Source: Pleodorina starrii
Lineage: Eukaryota; Chlorophyta; Chlorophyceae; Chlamydomonadales; Volvocaceae
Direction: 5' to 3'
DNA: 64,000 nt
NCBI GenBank assembly: GCA_030267565.1
Contig: BRXU01000041.1
Location: 62,001 to 126,000 of the forward strand
A program made the translations under genes and the position numbers. The notes under the pieces were generated by a model, which worked only from the letters and a program-made list of their open reading frames with translations, made no database searches and was not told where the DNA came from. This document shows positions 46,599 to 61,500 of this stretch, in pieces (within the stretch, counting starts at the first letter, position 1; each line of letters begins with the position of its first letter).

Positions 46599-49500
46599 TC
46601 ATCCTCGATCGTCCACTTCCTCCTCGCCCTCCTCCTCATCGTCCTCACCGCTGCGGCTGCCGTCGCCATCGTCGTCGCCGTCGAAGTCGCCTCCACTGGT
46701 AGGCACCCTGATCATTACGAGCAGGGTCTTCTTGGGCGTCACCTCCCACCCCGTGATTTCTTTTCCGCAGAGCACCTTCCGCAGCGACGTGCAGTACACA
46801 AGCCGGTGGCGGTTGTTGTGTAGGTTGCTGCGAAGGGTGGCGGCGTGGATCTGGGAATGCGTCTTGAAACCCTCCTCCCGGACCTGGCGCATGCATGCAC
46901 ACAGGAAGTAAGGTGTTACACACATTTGCAGGCAAGCGAGCATGTGTATGTGTTCCGCGTGATTGTGTATATGGTTACGTACTAGATACGAAATAACGCT
47001 ATGCTCGTGAGATGGACCTACTGAGCAGGCACGCAAGGGAGGGAGGGGGGCCCATAAAGCAAGGCGTATGCGCGTCCTCATGGCCTATCGTGCTCCATAA
47101 ATAAGCGACGGTACCAGCAGCATCACATTCTCCAACTAACCCAGCAGCCGGCTCTTTTCTTTGGTCCGTGTGCCGTGGGGCTGTCGTTAATGGCCTAAAA
47201 TGCCTCGTCCCCGTCCCGTCCTTCACACGGCTACGTAGGCGGCTGTCATTGCTGTGAGGCTCCCGCCGCTCCACTGTAAGCAAGCTTCCGTCCGCCCAGT
47301 CCCTGGATGGCCCCTGCTGGCGGCTACCGTCGGTGCGGGCGGGCAGGCTCTACATCAACATGTCACTGCCACAATCGAGACGAAACGCGCCTGCACTTGT
47401 GCCTAAAACGGCGGTACATGTGCCGCGTGCTGCGTAGTCGCTACGTTCGTTGCTGCTGTGTTCTTGCTGCGGTGGCGAGGGGGGGACTGGGACCGGGGAA
47501 ACCCGTCACCCCACCGCCTCTGCTCCCCTAACCCACGCCTCGGCCTCCGGTCGGGCGTATTATCATAATCACAATTACTATTTTTCTTACTTTTTAATCT
47601 TCATACTATTGTATTTTTTTTATTTTTTCTCTTATTGATCTTATTTTTATCTCAAATAATATTTGTATTAAATTTATTTCGTTATTTTATTATTGATTAT
47701 TTCATTATTATTCTATTAATTTGCGGCCACCTCAGATGCTCGCCTTCCCTTTAAGCCAAGCTAGCTCTCCCGCCCCTACCTGCATGCTTAACTTGCTTTT
47801 GATAAAGCAGCGTCAACAGACACCGCACCTATCTATCCCCCGCCCGCCCACCTGCACGGAAACCTCGGCCTTGAGCACACGCGCGTCCAGCAGCTCCAGC
47901 ACTATGTCATCGGGCACCAGGATCTGTGTGCTCATCCCGATCAGCTGTCGCTGTGGGACTGACACGTCGTCCCGGGTACGCTGCGCACGCGGGCGGGACG
48001 GAGGGCAAATGCATAGCATGCGGCACGCGGTGCGTTGGGTTTGTGTGGGCAGTGGTATGGTATGGTATGTATGTACGAGCATATATATGGCATATAGAAT
48101 TTCGGGTAGCGTAGGTAGCTACGGCACAAATACGGCATTCGTTTAACAATAACCATCTTGCTCAATAATTAACAATAACAATAACAATAACAACAACAAT
48201 AACAGTAATAATAATAATAATAATAGTAGTATATATATTAATATGTTTTAATATATAAATATAAAAATATAACATATCAAATAATAAATATAAAATAAAT
48301 ATTACATAATAAAATATAAATATATAATATAAATATAAATATAAATATATTAATATATGAACATTGTTTTTAATATATAATATTAACATATATAAATAAT
48401 AATAATTAACAATAACCATCTACCGGTATCCCTACTTGGGGCAAATTTGAAGCAAGCAAGTAAGGCGGACAACCCCGATCAACGGGCTTCGAAGCACCTA
48501 TATATCAACCTAGCAATACACATCCGTCCAGAAGTGTTCGGTATTGGACGCAAGTAGATAGGCTCGATCTATGGATCTCCAGCCAATCAAGCAACCGAAC
48601 GACCTGCCGACTCGTCCAAAGAAGGCCGCACGCCTGCTGTATGTGCATGCTTATTACATACCTCAGCGTCCTCCAAAGCCTCGATCTTCCTGCGCACGTG
48701 CTCAGCAGGCGGCTCCTGGCCGCGCTTGTTCGTTGCCCAGCCCCGAGCGGCCAAAACCCGCAACGACTCCCACTTGAGCCTTAGGGACGTCTACATATAA
48801 TACGGGTGCGTGGCAACACACGCAAGCAAGCGGCAGCAGAGCGATCGAGCAGCGGGTACGTTGCAAATAAACGTCCAGATGCGGCATCAACAGTCAATAT
48901 ACGATCGAATTTGGCCGAAATGCATGGCCGCGCGCGGGCAGCCTGGTGCGTGGTGGGGTCATCGGTAGGCAAGCAAGTAAGCACCTGCCGATAGATAGTT
49001 GTTGCGGGCATGCAGGTTTGTTAGTTAGTGGATGTATACATGAACTACATCAGTTGTTACACCATGCCTTTTGAAAAGGACCGGCCTGCCATACGATGTA
49101 TCATGTATGTCATGTCAGTGCATCTTCATACATTATGATCGATATATACACTGGACCTTTACAAGATATGTACGTATCACGTACGGCCAGCATTTGTTTA
49201 AGATGCAGAAGTAAAAAGGGTACCGACATACATTGATGTATTATTATAGCGATAGATCGCTGTACGTAGCCCAACTACTATTACTGTTTTTCATGAATCA
49301 CCTTGGGCTGCGAACGAACGAACGAACTGCTGCGCCCCGCACGCACGCACCTCGTTTCTGCTCCGCAGTACTGGCCACTTGTCCAAAATCGCCCCGACAT
49401 CCCATCCGAACTCCGAAAGGCCATCCACGAGAGCCTCCACTTCCTGATCGGGGAATGATGCGAACATACCATACAGCGCTGTCAGTGTTATTAGCAGTGC

Positions 49501-52500
49501 ATGCCGCCTGTACGTTTATTTTGAGATTAGGGCGGCGGTATTGTGAATGCATGTCGGTGTGCTGTTATTTTGCTCGAAGAACGAACACGCACACCCCGAG
49601 GTCAGAGCCCGCTTCCTTTCGTTGACCCCCAGCAGTTGATGTCCTTCCAGGAAAAAAACTCGATCTACCCACCATCCACATGCATATATACTCCATTTCC
49701 TACCTGCTCCGTATAGCGTGCGACCCGCCCAGCAGCTTTCACCTCCGCCGCAGCCTCGCTCCCTAGTACAGCTTCGACCTTGGCGCGCACATCCATAGCT
49801 GCTCGCGGGCCGCCCCGGCCGTTCGGCTTGCCCTCCCAGCCCCGCTCCGCCCACACCCGCAGGGACATCCACTTCTGCCTAACCGAGGACTGATGCGTGC
49901 GTGAACACGCACGGGTGCAGGGGGGGCCCGCCGGGTAAGCATCGGAGGTATCAATAACTAGCGTGAGGTACCCATACGTAACCCATACGTAACCCATAAG
50001 TAACCATATATACATACATAACTACTTGATGATGATGAAGAAAGCAACGCAACGTGGTGACGGAGATGCGTGTAAAACCCGGCAGCAGGCCCACTACCAA
50101 GACAGCAGACATAACAACAAAACCCTGTACCAAATGCACATACTTATGTAAAATTCCGGTACCAGAGATAGACACACATATAATAAATAAACTCGGTACG
50201 CTCCAATAACAACATAGACACATGATACCGCAGGCATGCATTATATGCATGCTGCATCATCGTGAATCTGAAGGTGGTGGTAATCGGTAGGGTGCGGAAA
50301 ACAACACACAGCAGTAGGGTACGTAACCGATTTGATGTGCAAGAGCAGAGACTCAGCTTCGTTTATGAGGCACATACTTGAGCAAGGACGGGGGCAAACC
50401 AGCACGGCCTGTGTAGTATCGATCATGGATGGCCGGGCTGTCGGTATTATTGAAATGCAACCCCGCAAGGTTCAAAAACCCAAAAACAAATATAGATATA
50501 TGCCAATACCAGAAACAACTGACATCCCTACAGGAGCAAGGCTTGCTGTCGTGGGTGCAACCCACCGACGGAGGTTGTCCAGCACGCAGGACACATCTAT
50601 CTACCTCAGTGCGGCCGTGAAAGATTGGGTTTTTTTCAAGGATTTTCTGCCAGTCGTAGCCATACTCCAGGAGGCTGTCCAAGAGGACATGAAGCTCCTG
50701 GGGGCGATGGGATACAACGAATGGGTGCGTGGAAGGTGTAAACGGCGTGGTGTGCGTGAGTCGGGGTGTATGTTGTGGCGGTGGAGATTGGTAACATGCA
50801 TTCATGGCTTGATTATTGTAGCATTCGTGTGTGAAATGTAACGGTAGTGCGGCGCCCACACGCGACGTCATGGTACGAATTGGGGACACTTAGAGGGACA
50901 CTGAAGGAGGTACACCCTGCCTAAGATGCATTGATCTGGCATCGCCTGCCGCCCGCCGGTTGAACCGGCGAAGTAAGAGAACCGGCCCGGTTCTCTTACT
51001 TCCAGAAGGCATGATGTAATATACTCTTATCACCTGGCTGCTGGTGTGGCATGACCTGTATCAGCCCCTGCTGCATGCAATGCGTATATACAGCAGAGTC
51101 CGGGCAGCCACGCATGTATGGACGGCTCCTGGCCACTTACCTCGTCCGTATATCTTTGTTTCCGTGTCTCCCCAAGGTTACTGCCTCTCGCCGCTGCGTG
51201 CCACTGAGTGTCGTCGTCGGTCGCTGCCTCCGGCTCCGACGACTCTACCTCAGCAGCCTGCTGCTGACATCGTCCACCCTGCGTGCGTGCAGCGGTGTCA
51301 ACAACAATACACGGCCATGGCGCAATAATTAAACCGCTGGTTGAAAGGCAGGGGTGTGATGGTCGCTCGTGCCCACACAGCCACTGGGTAAAAGCTACAG
51401 AGGCATCGATGTCTGTTCACGTAATACCGTATATGATCACTTACCCACACAACGTCGGGATCGTTTTGTTCCAGCAGCCTGCTGATCCGCCGCATCAGGC
51501 TGGGTTGCACGCGGTTGCTGAAGCGACCCGTCCAACCAGAGGCAGCGTGGCGAACAAGGCCTCTCCACTTCATTAAAAGCGCTATCTGCAACCACCGCAT
51601 AGGATGGAAGCCACGCACGAACGAACAGCCGGGCAGCCGGTGTAACGGTCATGAATGCTGGTAGGTGCCTGCCGGTAGCTAGAGGGCTACAAAATCAAAG
51701 TGGCGGCGGAAATACAACTAATAACCCAACGCCCTTTCGCGCATCCTGGAGCAGGGGGGGGTAAGAAAAATAGTTTCAAACCCCATGCTAAAAATGTTGG
51801 CCGACCACCCCCAGACCCCCCCACCCCTGCCGTACGGTACGACGCTGTACGGCTGTCATACAAAACGCTTTTTTCTCGCAAACCGCCATCGCAACTAACG
51901 AAATCCTGTCATTTCGGTCATGAATATTCAACATTGTACGCGAATGCAAGCAAAGAGTGCCGAACGGAAGCCGTAATGCCCATGTTTGTCCATTTCCCAA
52001 CAAACAACCAAACCGCCTTATAACATTTCAACTTCACAAAATAATATCTCAACGTATTAAATACAATCCACTCGACAGCAGTCATTTAAGGGAAGCGCTG
52101 CCGCTCAGGCCGGGCCCAGTCCACCTTACGATGCGACGTTCCAGCCGCCGAGTTACGCACCACCACTCGCACACAAAATACCCTCGTCCTTGTTCCTGGC
52201 TTTTTCTTTATTGGAGACGATGTTGGTTTGTCGTTATCGACCATAGACGTCACTTGACATGAGCATGTAAAGAGGATCGACTACACCCAGTACACTATAG
52301 TGCCTCTGATAAGCGGAAACGATAGATATTACATTAAGGAATTGCTCTGTGAAGTTAGTTTGACAATCTAGGCGTTGTTGAAAAAGTTGGAAAGGGTAAG
52401 GAAAAAAGTCTCCGAGACCCAGACCCCCCCTCCCCCCTGGCCGTACGACCAACTTTGGCAGGCTATAACTTTTCCTACCCAGGTCCAAATTCATTTTAAA

Positions 52501-55500
52501 AAGCATTTTTGGACTCCTTATGCAAAGATCTTTCGATTTTTAGCATGGGTTGTCTTTACTTCTTTCCTACCCCCCCCCCCCTGCTTGGAGGGCATGAAAA
52601 AAGGGCATGAAGTGCGTGTGCATGTATCAATAACAGATCGATGCCGATGCTACCTGAGCACCTCCTAATTGCGACGAAGGATCGATGAATGTCATCCCCA
52701 CACCAGTTCATGCACTTGCGCTTACCGCTGTTCAATGTGCGCAAAGCAATTGATTTACGTAATAAGAACCGCAGTTTTACAATCCAGAGACCCCGCCTAT
52801 ATCCCAATACCGAGAAACCCTAAACCCCTGATCTATCTATCTATCCATGTACCTATCTATCAGACCACAACGAAAGAACCCTTGCTTCATTCATCAACCT
52901 GTCTGTATCTCTGCGTAGGGATCCTTCCCTGTCACACATTATATATTCACCGCAATAATAATAATAATAATGATACGCCCGGCCGGTAGCCGAGGCGTGG
53001 GTTATGGGAGCAGAGGGGGTGGGGTGACGGGTTTCCCCGGTCCCAGCCCCCCCCACCACCGCAAGGAACTTAAGACTTGTCCCACGTTGGTTACGTGCCG
53101 GCCGGTGTCGGTTCCGCATGGGGGTTGCGTTCCATTTGTCTGCGGGTTATAACGATAGTGTTGAGTGTCCTAACTGCATGGTCGTGGAGGTCGTTGCAGC
53201 ATGCTCGGGCTTCCTTGCTGCCCGTGCCTAGGGTGTGGAGTAGAGGGCGTAGGTCCTTCCTGATAGTACCCGCAAAGCCGAGGCTGATGGCTTCCTGTGT
53301 TGTGTAGCGGACCTTCCATCCGGCTTCCGTGAGGAGTTTGGCCAGTTCTGCGTGTTGTACGGCCTTGTCGTGCTGTTTCTGTGTGTGGTTGGTGTCGGCG
53401 GTGTAGCCGACCTCAACAATGTGTACGGTGTGCTGGCTAGGGTCCTGAGGTCCCTTGTACCCTTGCGCTTGCGTTTCATGGAGGGGGATGTCGGGTATAA
53501 GGAGTATATCGGGCCTGAGTTTGAGGCGTTTCACATCCTCAATACTCGGGAGCAGCCATTTGGGCAGGCGTGTGCCGGCCACGTAGTCTGGTCGGGTGTC
53601 CGCGGGGCCGGCGTCCATTACAATGTAACAGCCTCCATTGGACCCACGGGCTAGCGTACTGGTAATGTTTTGGACCGCCTTGTTGTGCCGCTGTATGTAT
53701 AGGGCTCGCATGCGGGGGTGAAGGCAGCCTCCGAGGATGTGCGCCCCTGAGTCGAGTTGGTTGCATAGGGGGCAATGTCCCGACGAGGCAGGGCGGCCAG
53801 GTGCCACTGGTTTTTTAAATCGCCTCGCAAGCTTGGCGCTCCATAGCTGGCCGTATAGGTAGTCGAAGCACCGTTTAACGTGCTTGTGTCGGCCCGCCTT
53901 GCGCTGTAGAGTCCGAGTGCTGGTGCTTATGTCGAGGTCGGGCAGAGTGTTGGCGACGTATTTCATGTAATCTGTTTCGTTCGTGTATCCCGAGTGCGTT
54001 TCCGGGCTGACCAAGGACTCGATACCGCGGTTAAGGTCGTTTGCATAGTGCCCAGCGTTCTTCTCAGGCCCAGCCATTTTCCGCAGCCACCAGTGTTGAC
54101 TTCGAGGATTATTGTCTGAGGTCTCGGTTGCGCTCAGCGCGTCGGGGTCTAGCTTGGAGAGTCCTCGCGCGGCTCGTACGGCTGCTTTGTCCGCTTTCTC
54201 GTTGTAAGTTACCCCAGTGTGGGCTTTCACTTTAAGCAAAGATGTCTTCAGGTTACAAGCCGCTCGTCGTTTAAGGATTAATACGATTTCCTCAAGCAGC
54301 GCCTTGTGCTTACTAAGCTGAAGCTTATGTGGGTTGTTTATCATCTTTTTAATGAGATGTAGCGACGCGGCAGAGTCCGTCCATATAGTTAGGTGAGCTT
54401 CGTCGTGCAGCGTGCCTCTGCGCATCTGGAGTCCTTGATGGATGGCACTCAGTTCGCACCGTGTAATAGTTTGGCAGCCCTGGTGGCCTGCGTTCACATT
54501 GATGTGGAGCGTTGTGTTGGTAAGTGCGTCGACGGCCGCGGCCCCCAGGAGATGTCTTTCCTCGTCGCCATCTTTGATTTTTTGCACTGACCCGTCTGTG
54601 TATATGGCGTCTTGGGCGTTGTATCGCAGAGCATATTTGGCAGGAAATGCCAGGAACGCGGCGCTTCCCTCTTCCGTGGAGAGGTTGTCGCACGTGCGGG
54701 AGGGAGCTGCCGCGGCGGGTGGCTTCTCGGTCATACTACGCAGCCGCTTGCGCACCCATTGGGGTGGCTTCCAAGAGAGGGCGGGGCCAGTGGCGACGTG
54801 GCGGGCTGCCGTCATAGCAAGCGCTCTGCGGAGGCTGGTACCGTACGCGCGGCCGGATTCATTGCTAACCAGGAGTAGGGTGAGTCCGTTTGGGTAGGGT
54901 TTTGGAGCGTCTACGCTCACTTCGCTGTAAAGGTCCCCCGTTCCTGAAAATGCGTCTATTGTACCGATCATGGTGACCAGCGGGTGGGTGAGGTAGCGGG
55001 TGTAGGGCGCCGTTTGGGACGTGGGCAGCAGGAGTAGGGTGGCGGTGGGGTTATCTGTGCTCCGTGTCGCGTCGGCCCAGCCTAGCGCCCATCGCAGTGC
55101 ATGATGCCCCTCGTCCGGCTTAGGTTCAGGGTGCGCGACGGATACGCCCGTGCACGGTTGCGAATACGCGTCGTGGTTGGCTCCGAAGAGCTGATCTTCT
55201 GGGTACCGCGAGTAGTAGATGGCGGTGCTGTCTGCTACGTTGAGGGGGGATGCAAAGCGCTCTGTTGCGGCGCCCAGCGCGGTCATGAGGCGTTTCATCA
55301 GCCGTTCAGATATCCTCCGCTCATGGGCCTCTCGAATGGGGTGTGCTTTGGTGCCCCCTCCGTCCCGATACCGCAGGAGGAGGCGTGCGACATCCTCCGC
55401 GAAGCCACCCGCGGCCGCGATCTGTGCGTGCTCTTCCGGGCGTTTCTGTTGGGCGTCGCTGTACCGGAGCCACAGGCTGCGGAGGCGGCTTGCCGCCACC

Positions 55501-58500
55501 TGGCCGACGCAGCGCCCTTGGGGATCGTACACGAATGCCATCCCAATGGCTTGCAGTCCATCGGGTATGTCCCCGCTGCCGTCCCATGGTACATGCCTGT
55601 GTGTGCCGTTACGATTGCCAATTTGGACCGTATACCGCCCCGGCGGGTGGATGTCCCGGTCCGGGTTACCCGGGTGTACGTTGATTTCGACAAACTGCCG
55701 TAGGAGACGTTGGCCTCGGGTCACGTTGAGGCATTCAGTCTCCCATCTACCTTGCTGTTGCCATTCCGTCAGGTGGTGGTCGCGTGCATTTTCCATCCGA
55801 CCGGGGTCCTGTTCGGCCTCAACGGCGCGCCGATGCCGGAATGCATTCAGCAGCTCTGTCCAGTTGTCTTGCGAGGCCAGTCGCGACTCCTCATCTTCGG
55901 TGGGGGCCCATTCTACCTCGACTATCATTTCGGGGTGAGTGGGGGCGGTGGGGGTTTCGTACCGGTGCACTGCCTTCGGGTGGTAGCCATTCTCGGTGTA
56001 CAGTGCTATTGCCCCTTTAGTGATGACAGTACGTTCCCATTCAACCTGGTAGTACGTTCGGTGTGTGTGTTGGGTAGCCGAGTCGGTTGTGCGTTGTCGC
56101 TTGGGGTTCGGAGCGCTGACGGCGACCCGTTTCCGGATTTCCGCCTTGATACATGCTACCCTCTCTTGGTCCCCGAAGAGAAGCTGTGTGATGCTAAGGC
56201 CATGCTGGGTTGGTGTCCCCGCAGGCCACGCCGTCTCCCCATGGAGCATGTGGAGTAGCCGTTCGGCGGAGCCTACTTGGGACGTGAGGCCCCGGTGGAG
56301 CGGGTGGCGCAGGATTCGTTCGCAGTGCTGAAGGGTAAGTGGGGTTTGTCGGGGGTCCCACCCAATGGCCTCGGCATCTGTGATACCGTCGACTGGTTTC
56401 AGGTTCTGCCGAAGGAGGTATGCTTTGAGCAGCTCACTATCGGTCTTTCGCTGCGGCTGGTGGCGCCTGGCGGCTGGCCGGGCGGCCGGGCGTCGTGCCT
56501 CGAGGGTTGTTGCGGTGCCGGACGACGCTGCCGCGGTTTGGGTTGCCGTCGCCACACGAGGGGTTGTTGGGCCTGGGCGAGGGGGTGGGTTTTCAGCTGG
56601 GGCGGCCGGAACGGTGTCGGCCGGGTCGCGGGGTTTGGCCAGTACGTACTTCCTTAGGGTTCCGTGGGGGATGGGGGTGGGTCTTGTCGCTTCCATCGCA
56701 AGATCGGTTAGATGTGGGCCGTCCGGGAGGAGTCGTAGTTCGGGGGGTAAGGGTGCTACACCTCTGTGGCGCGGCGCCCGGGCGCGAACACTGGGGTCAG
56801 CATTCAGGGCGAGGCTGAGCTGGTTTAGGGCTATCTGATGGCGTGGGCCCACCTTCCTGCCACCGATGCGTTGCAGCTGGTCGGTGGTGATGAGATGCGC
56901 TCCCGTGTTTTTGTCTTTCAGGGCCCTGAGGTCCAGGCCAAGTTCCAGCAGGGGCTGTATGCATCGGAAGAGGAGCGCGAGATCCTTGGGCTCGGCCGTC
57001 GGGTTGTGCGCCCCGATCAGGTGAATGAGGCTGCCTGCTGCCGGCTCATAGGTGCTGCCTTTGTCCGTGAGTTCGATACCGGCTTCATGCACGAGAGCAA
57101 GTTGTTTGAGTGTGGTATAGTGCCGGCATTCGCGTTTGAATGTGTGCACTGGTATGGTGCCCATGTATCGGCTCTGCAGGTGCAGGAGGGCTCGGGTTAC
57201 TGCCCCAAGGCGTCCCTTGTCGTTGAGGGACAGGACAAGCGTCTTCGCCGCTCTGACCGCATAAAGGGTACGTAGGGTGCCCACCCCCAGACCTAGTCGC
57301 GATATGGGACCGAGGATGGCGCGGGTTGGGAAGCCCATTTTTAGTCCGTAGCTGCGTTTGGCTATGCCGGCGATTTGGGCGTCGAGGCTGGCGATGTCGT
57401 GCGGGGTGTACGCCATAGTGGGCAGGCTGTACGCCACAAAGGGGTGAATGAGGGTTTTGATCATGTTTATGCGTTGATCTGGGGTCGCGAGAGAGTTTTG
57501 TATGCTTTGCCCCCGTCGGTCGATTTCGGCGCGAGTGTAGGCCACCTGTGTCGTCCAATCCAGAGTAGGGGTGATGTGTACGCCGAGGTATTTATACGAT
57601 CCTGTTGGGGGTTCGTACGGGATGGGTACGCCATCGATCCGAATTTGGTTTTTCAGGAGACGTTCTACGACGGCCCTGTATTTTTGCGTACCGGGGCCCC
57701 TACTCAGATCAGTATCGGAACGCGCGCGGCCGTGCAGAATGCCCTGCAGTTGGCACTTGCCTACGTTGACCTTGAGTGCTCCCCAGCGGGCGTAGCGCTC
57801 TATTTTTGTGCTCTGTGTGCGCATGTCAGACACGGTGTTCGTGAGGATCACTAGGTCGTCCGCAAAGGCCCCCGAGCTAAAGTGGTGTCGGTCATTTTCG
57901 TCCGCTTGGAGGCAGCCGTAGCGGTATCCTCGGCCTCCGCTGTGTAGCCATCTTAGGAGTGGCTCCATGTAAATGATGAACAGTACGGGTGATAGTGTAT
58001 CGCCCTGAATTGTGCCGCGTTCGATTGCAATCTCCGCGGTGCAGCCATGTTCGGTGCGTATGCGTGTGGTGGCGCGCGAGTACAGGTTCGCGACCACCGC
58101 GATGAGGTCCTCCGGATATCCTAGGTCGTACATGATCATAAGTAATTTGTCGTGATCGATGGTGTTAAATGCCGATGTGAAATCGATATATAGTAAGTAG
58201 AGGTCACGGCTGGTTAGGCCGGCGTCCTCGATGGCGTGTAGTACGTTTTGGATCTGCCGCTCCGTGTTACGCTGTCGGAGGTACCCTTCCTGGGCTTCCG
58301 TGAAGATGTGCGCTTGTTCACTAAAGGTGACGATATTAAACGTAATGTGGCTGGTGTATAGTTTGTAGAGTGTGTTTGCCAGGGCGATGGGGCGTTTGTT
58401 CTTGATGAGGAGTGGGTCGCCCTTTTTGGGAATGAGTACCGTGTCTGATTGCGTCCAGTGCGGGGGGATTTCGGCCTTGACCCACATGACTGTGATCAGG

Positions 58501-61500
58501 TGGTGGATTGCGGTTTGGAGGTCGGTGGGGAGTGTCTGTAGCAGCTCGTTGGGTATGCCGTCTGGCCCGGGGGCTTTGTTGCGGGCGAGATGGTCTAAGC
58601 ATGCGCGGAAGTTACATGGGTCTAATATGCCAGGGAGGAGGGACGGGGGTGCGCTTTCCCATTGGGCTAAACCACGTCGTAGAGGGTCCGGCGCTCCCGG
58701 CGTCTCCCAGGGGTAGTTCCGCGGGGCTTCGCTCGGGAGGTATTTGCCAGTGCGGGGTCCGGAGATGGGCCGGGCTAGGAGCACGAAGTGCGTGTGGAGT
58801 GCGTCGAGGATGCCGTCCGAAGTTGTGCACAAATGCCCATCGGCGGGGTGGCGAATGGCCGTTATGCCGCGTGGCTGATCGTCGGGCTCGAGAATTTGTT
58901 TGTGTGCGTGTTTCGGTTTCTTGGCTAGGAGGCTCTGAAATTGTTTCCTGGCTTTGCTCGCATGTAATTTACGGGTTTCCGTAGTCAACTTCTTAATTTC
59001 CCCTCCCTTTGCTCTTATTGCGGCACGCAGGGCGCGGGTCTCTGGTGTTTCTTGGAGCTCCGGGTTTTCGCGCGCGTGGGCTGTCGTACCCTCAGGTGGG
59101 TTGGGGTTTGCAGGGGTGGTCAGCGGGGTGGGTCGGGTGGGGGGTTGTAGGGTCTCTGCGTCGGTGTTTTCCGCGTGCGGGGCGCCGGGTGCCGGGTGGG
59201 ATGGGGTGTCCGGCCGTGGCGCGCGTAGTATGCGGGTGAGTTCGCATTTCAGCGCCTTGTGTTCGCCGTACAGACGGGTGATTCGCTTGCCGGTGCCTCT
59301 TCGTGCGTGCAGGCGCCCCGTGCGGGGGGGCTTGTGCTGGCAGTGGCTTTCAAGGATCCTGAGGCACCGCAGCAGAAGTGATCCGAGCTCGTGGCTGAGA
59401 GTGTCGACGTTCGTTGTTTGGACGGCTTCGTGATCGCGCAGGTGGGTCAGGATCTGCCTTGCGTCCTCTTTGCTCGCCGCACGCTCCAGTCGCGCGGATG
59501 CTGCCGATATGGTTTCGTGTGCGGGTCTGAGTGCGGCTAACAGGTGAGTGACGGCCTCTGTGAGCGTCGCCTCCATCTCCATGCGTGCTTTGGTTTTGCT
59601 CTCTTTTTGTACGGGTAGTTGGATCCGGCTCCAGGAGCTTGGGGTAAGGTCTGGGGGGGGTTGGGCAGCGGGGGCGGGCAGGAGCCTGATGCCTGCTAGG
59701 GGTAGGAGGGTGCAGAGCGGTTTGTGGTCGAAGTTCCCGCCACACTCATAAACTTGTTCGTACGCTTTCCCTTCCATTGCCACAGCGTCGCTGGTCTGAG
59801 CGGCGAGGAGGACATCGTCGATGCGGCTGTGGTGGGTATCGTGTCCCTGCTGTGTTTGTGTGTATGTGTACTCACGTCGCGCCGTGTCTACCGGTTTTAG
59901 GCCTGTTTCTTCTGAGAAGCGTCGGTGCGCACGGTCTGTCGCATTGCAGGTGCCCGTAGACCGGTCGCTCAGTTTGAGTGTTGCATTCCAGTCGCCCGCC
60001 ATCACAAGGTGTTCGCCCTTAGCATTGGCTTGCAGCGCGGCCGCCCGTCCGTAATCGTATATTTTCTGCCTGGCGGCGGGGTCGGCCGGGCAGTATACCC
60101 CTATGACATGTAGAGTCGTACTGCCCGGGGGGGCGATGCGCACATGTCCTATGTACCCACTGAGCTCCGGGGGCACAGGTTCTGCCGTTGCGCTGCCTTG
60201 GCGATTGAAGCGGTCTGCCACGCCGATCATCACTCCTGCCTGCCGTATAGTGGGGTTACTGTCGTGCGGGTGGTTACTCATGTATGTCTGGTAGGGTTTC
60301 AGGGTGTGCTTCACCCCGGCGATGGCTCGCCGGTGATGGGCGCTCAGTTTGGTTTCCGTTAGCACCATTACGTCTGGTTTGTGTTCGTCTAACAGGTGTT
60401 TTATTCCCTCGCGGTGCCCCTGCAGGCCGCGGGTATTCATCGTGAGGATCTTGAGGTGGCCGGGCCGTGGGTCTCCTGGCGCGGGGACGGGTGGCACTGG
60501 CACGGTCCTCTGGGGAGTTTCAGCAGGTGCGGCAGGGGCCTCCGTCCTGGGTTTCTTGGGTAGCACGTATTTTGTCATGTGCTGTTGCTGGTGTCCTGAT
60601 TTCGGTTTGGGGCGGGGTTGCGGCATGGGGGGGTTGTCTGCGTGGCGCTTGCGCTGTTTTGTACGTGGGGCGGTTGGTTCGGCGGGCGTGTGCGTGGTGT
60701 GTGTTGGCTCGGGGGCCGGGTTGGGAGGGGTATGTGCGGGTCCCCGAGCTGCCTCTGCTGCATCCGGCGTTTCGTCCGCCCGTTGGTTCCGTCCCGGTCG
60801 GATGGGGAGTCCCAGCATACGACGGAGGTGGTATGTGATGGTATGGGTTGCTGGCGTCGTTCCCGTCTGACCTCTGGTCCGTTTCCTGCTTCTACTTGCA
60901 GGTGCCGCTGCTTGTGGCCCGGGGTTGCGGTTTGCGGCTCCGTCCGCGTTGGAGCGGCGCGCCGATGTGGTGCCCGCGTCTGCTGGGCGGGCCCCCTGGA
61001 GGTCTGGCTGCGTTTCACGCGGGTGGAGCTTGACGTTGTGAGCGTCCGGCAATGGCTGCGCTGCGCCCGTCCCGGGTTCCGCAGGATCTATTTCCATGGG
61101 ACTTGGTTCAGCGGCTGTGGTTGCAGGGTTATCACCGGGGTTCTCATGCTGGGCAGCGCTTAGCTCGGCGGCGTTCAGATCCTCATGCGCAGGGGTCGGG
61201 GGTAGGGGGTGTTCGAGTTGTGATGGGGGGGTTTGCGTTCGTCCTTCGGTTCCCGTGAGGTCTGTCTCGTCGATCTCCATCGGTGTGGGGTGGATGTCGG
61301 CTGCATCGTACCTGGTTGCCGCGCATGCTGCGTTTTGCCGGTGGTCCGACTCATCCAGTGCCATCGGTGTGGGGCTGGGGTCAGTGAGATCGAGGATGGT
61401 GGGGGCTGTGGGTAGCTGAGCGGTCTGCGTGCGACCTTCCATTGTGTGCCACTCTTCCAGCCCCGGGATGTGGCGGAAATCCAGCATCATCTGATTGATG

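Noticed and set aside
52669..53119. Short frames over the LINE 3' UTR with a shared GETRHPT reading
   Set aside because: The similarity between the two LINE copies is at nucleotide level in a 3' UTR; no start codon or domain supports a protein.
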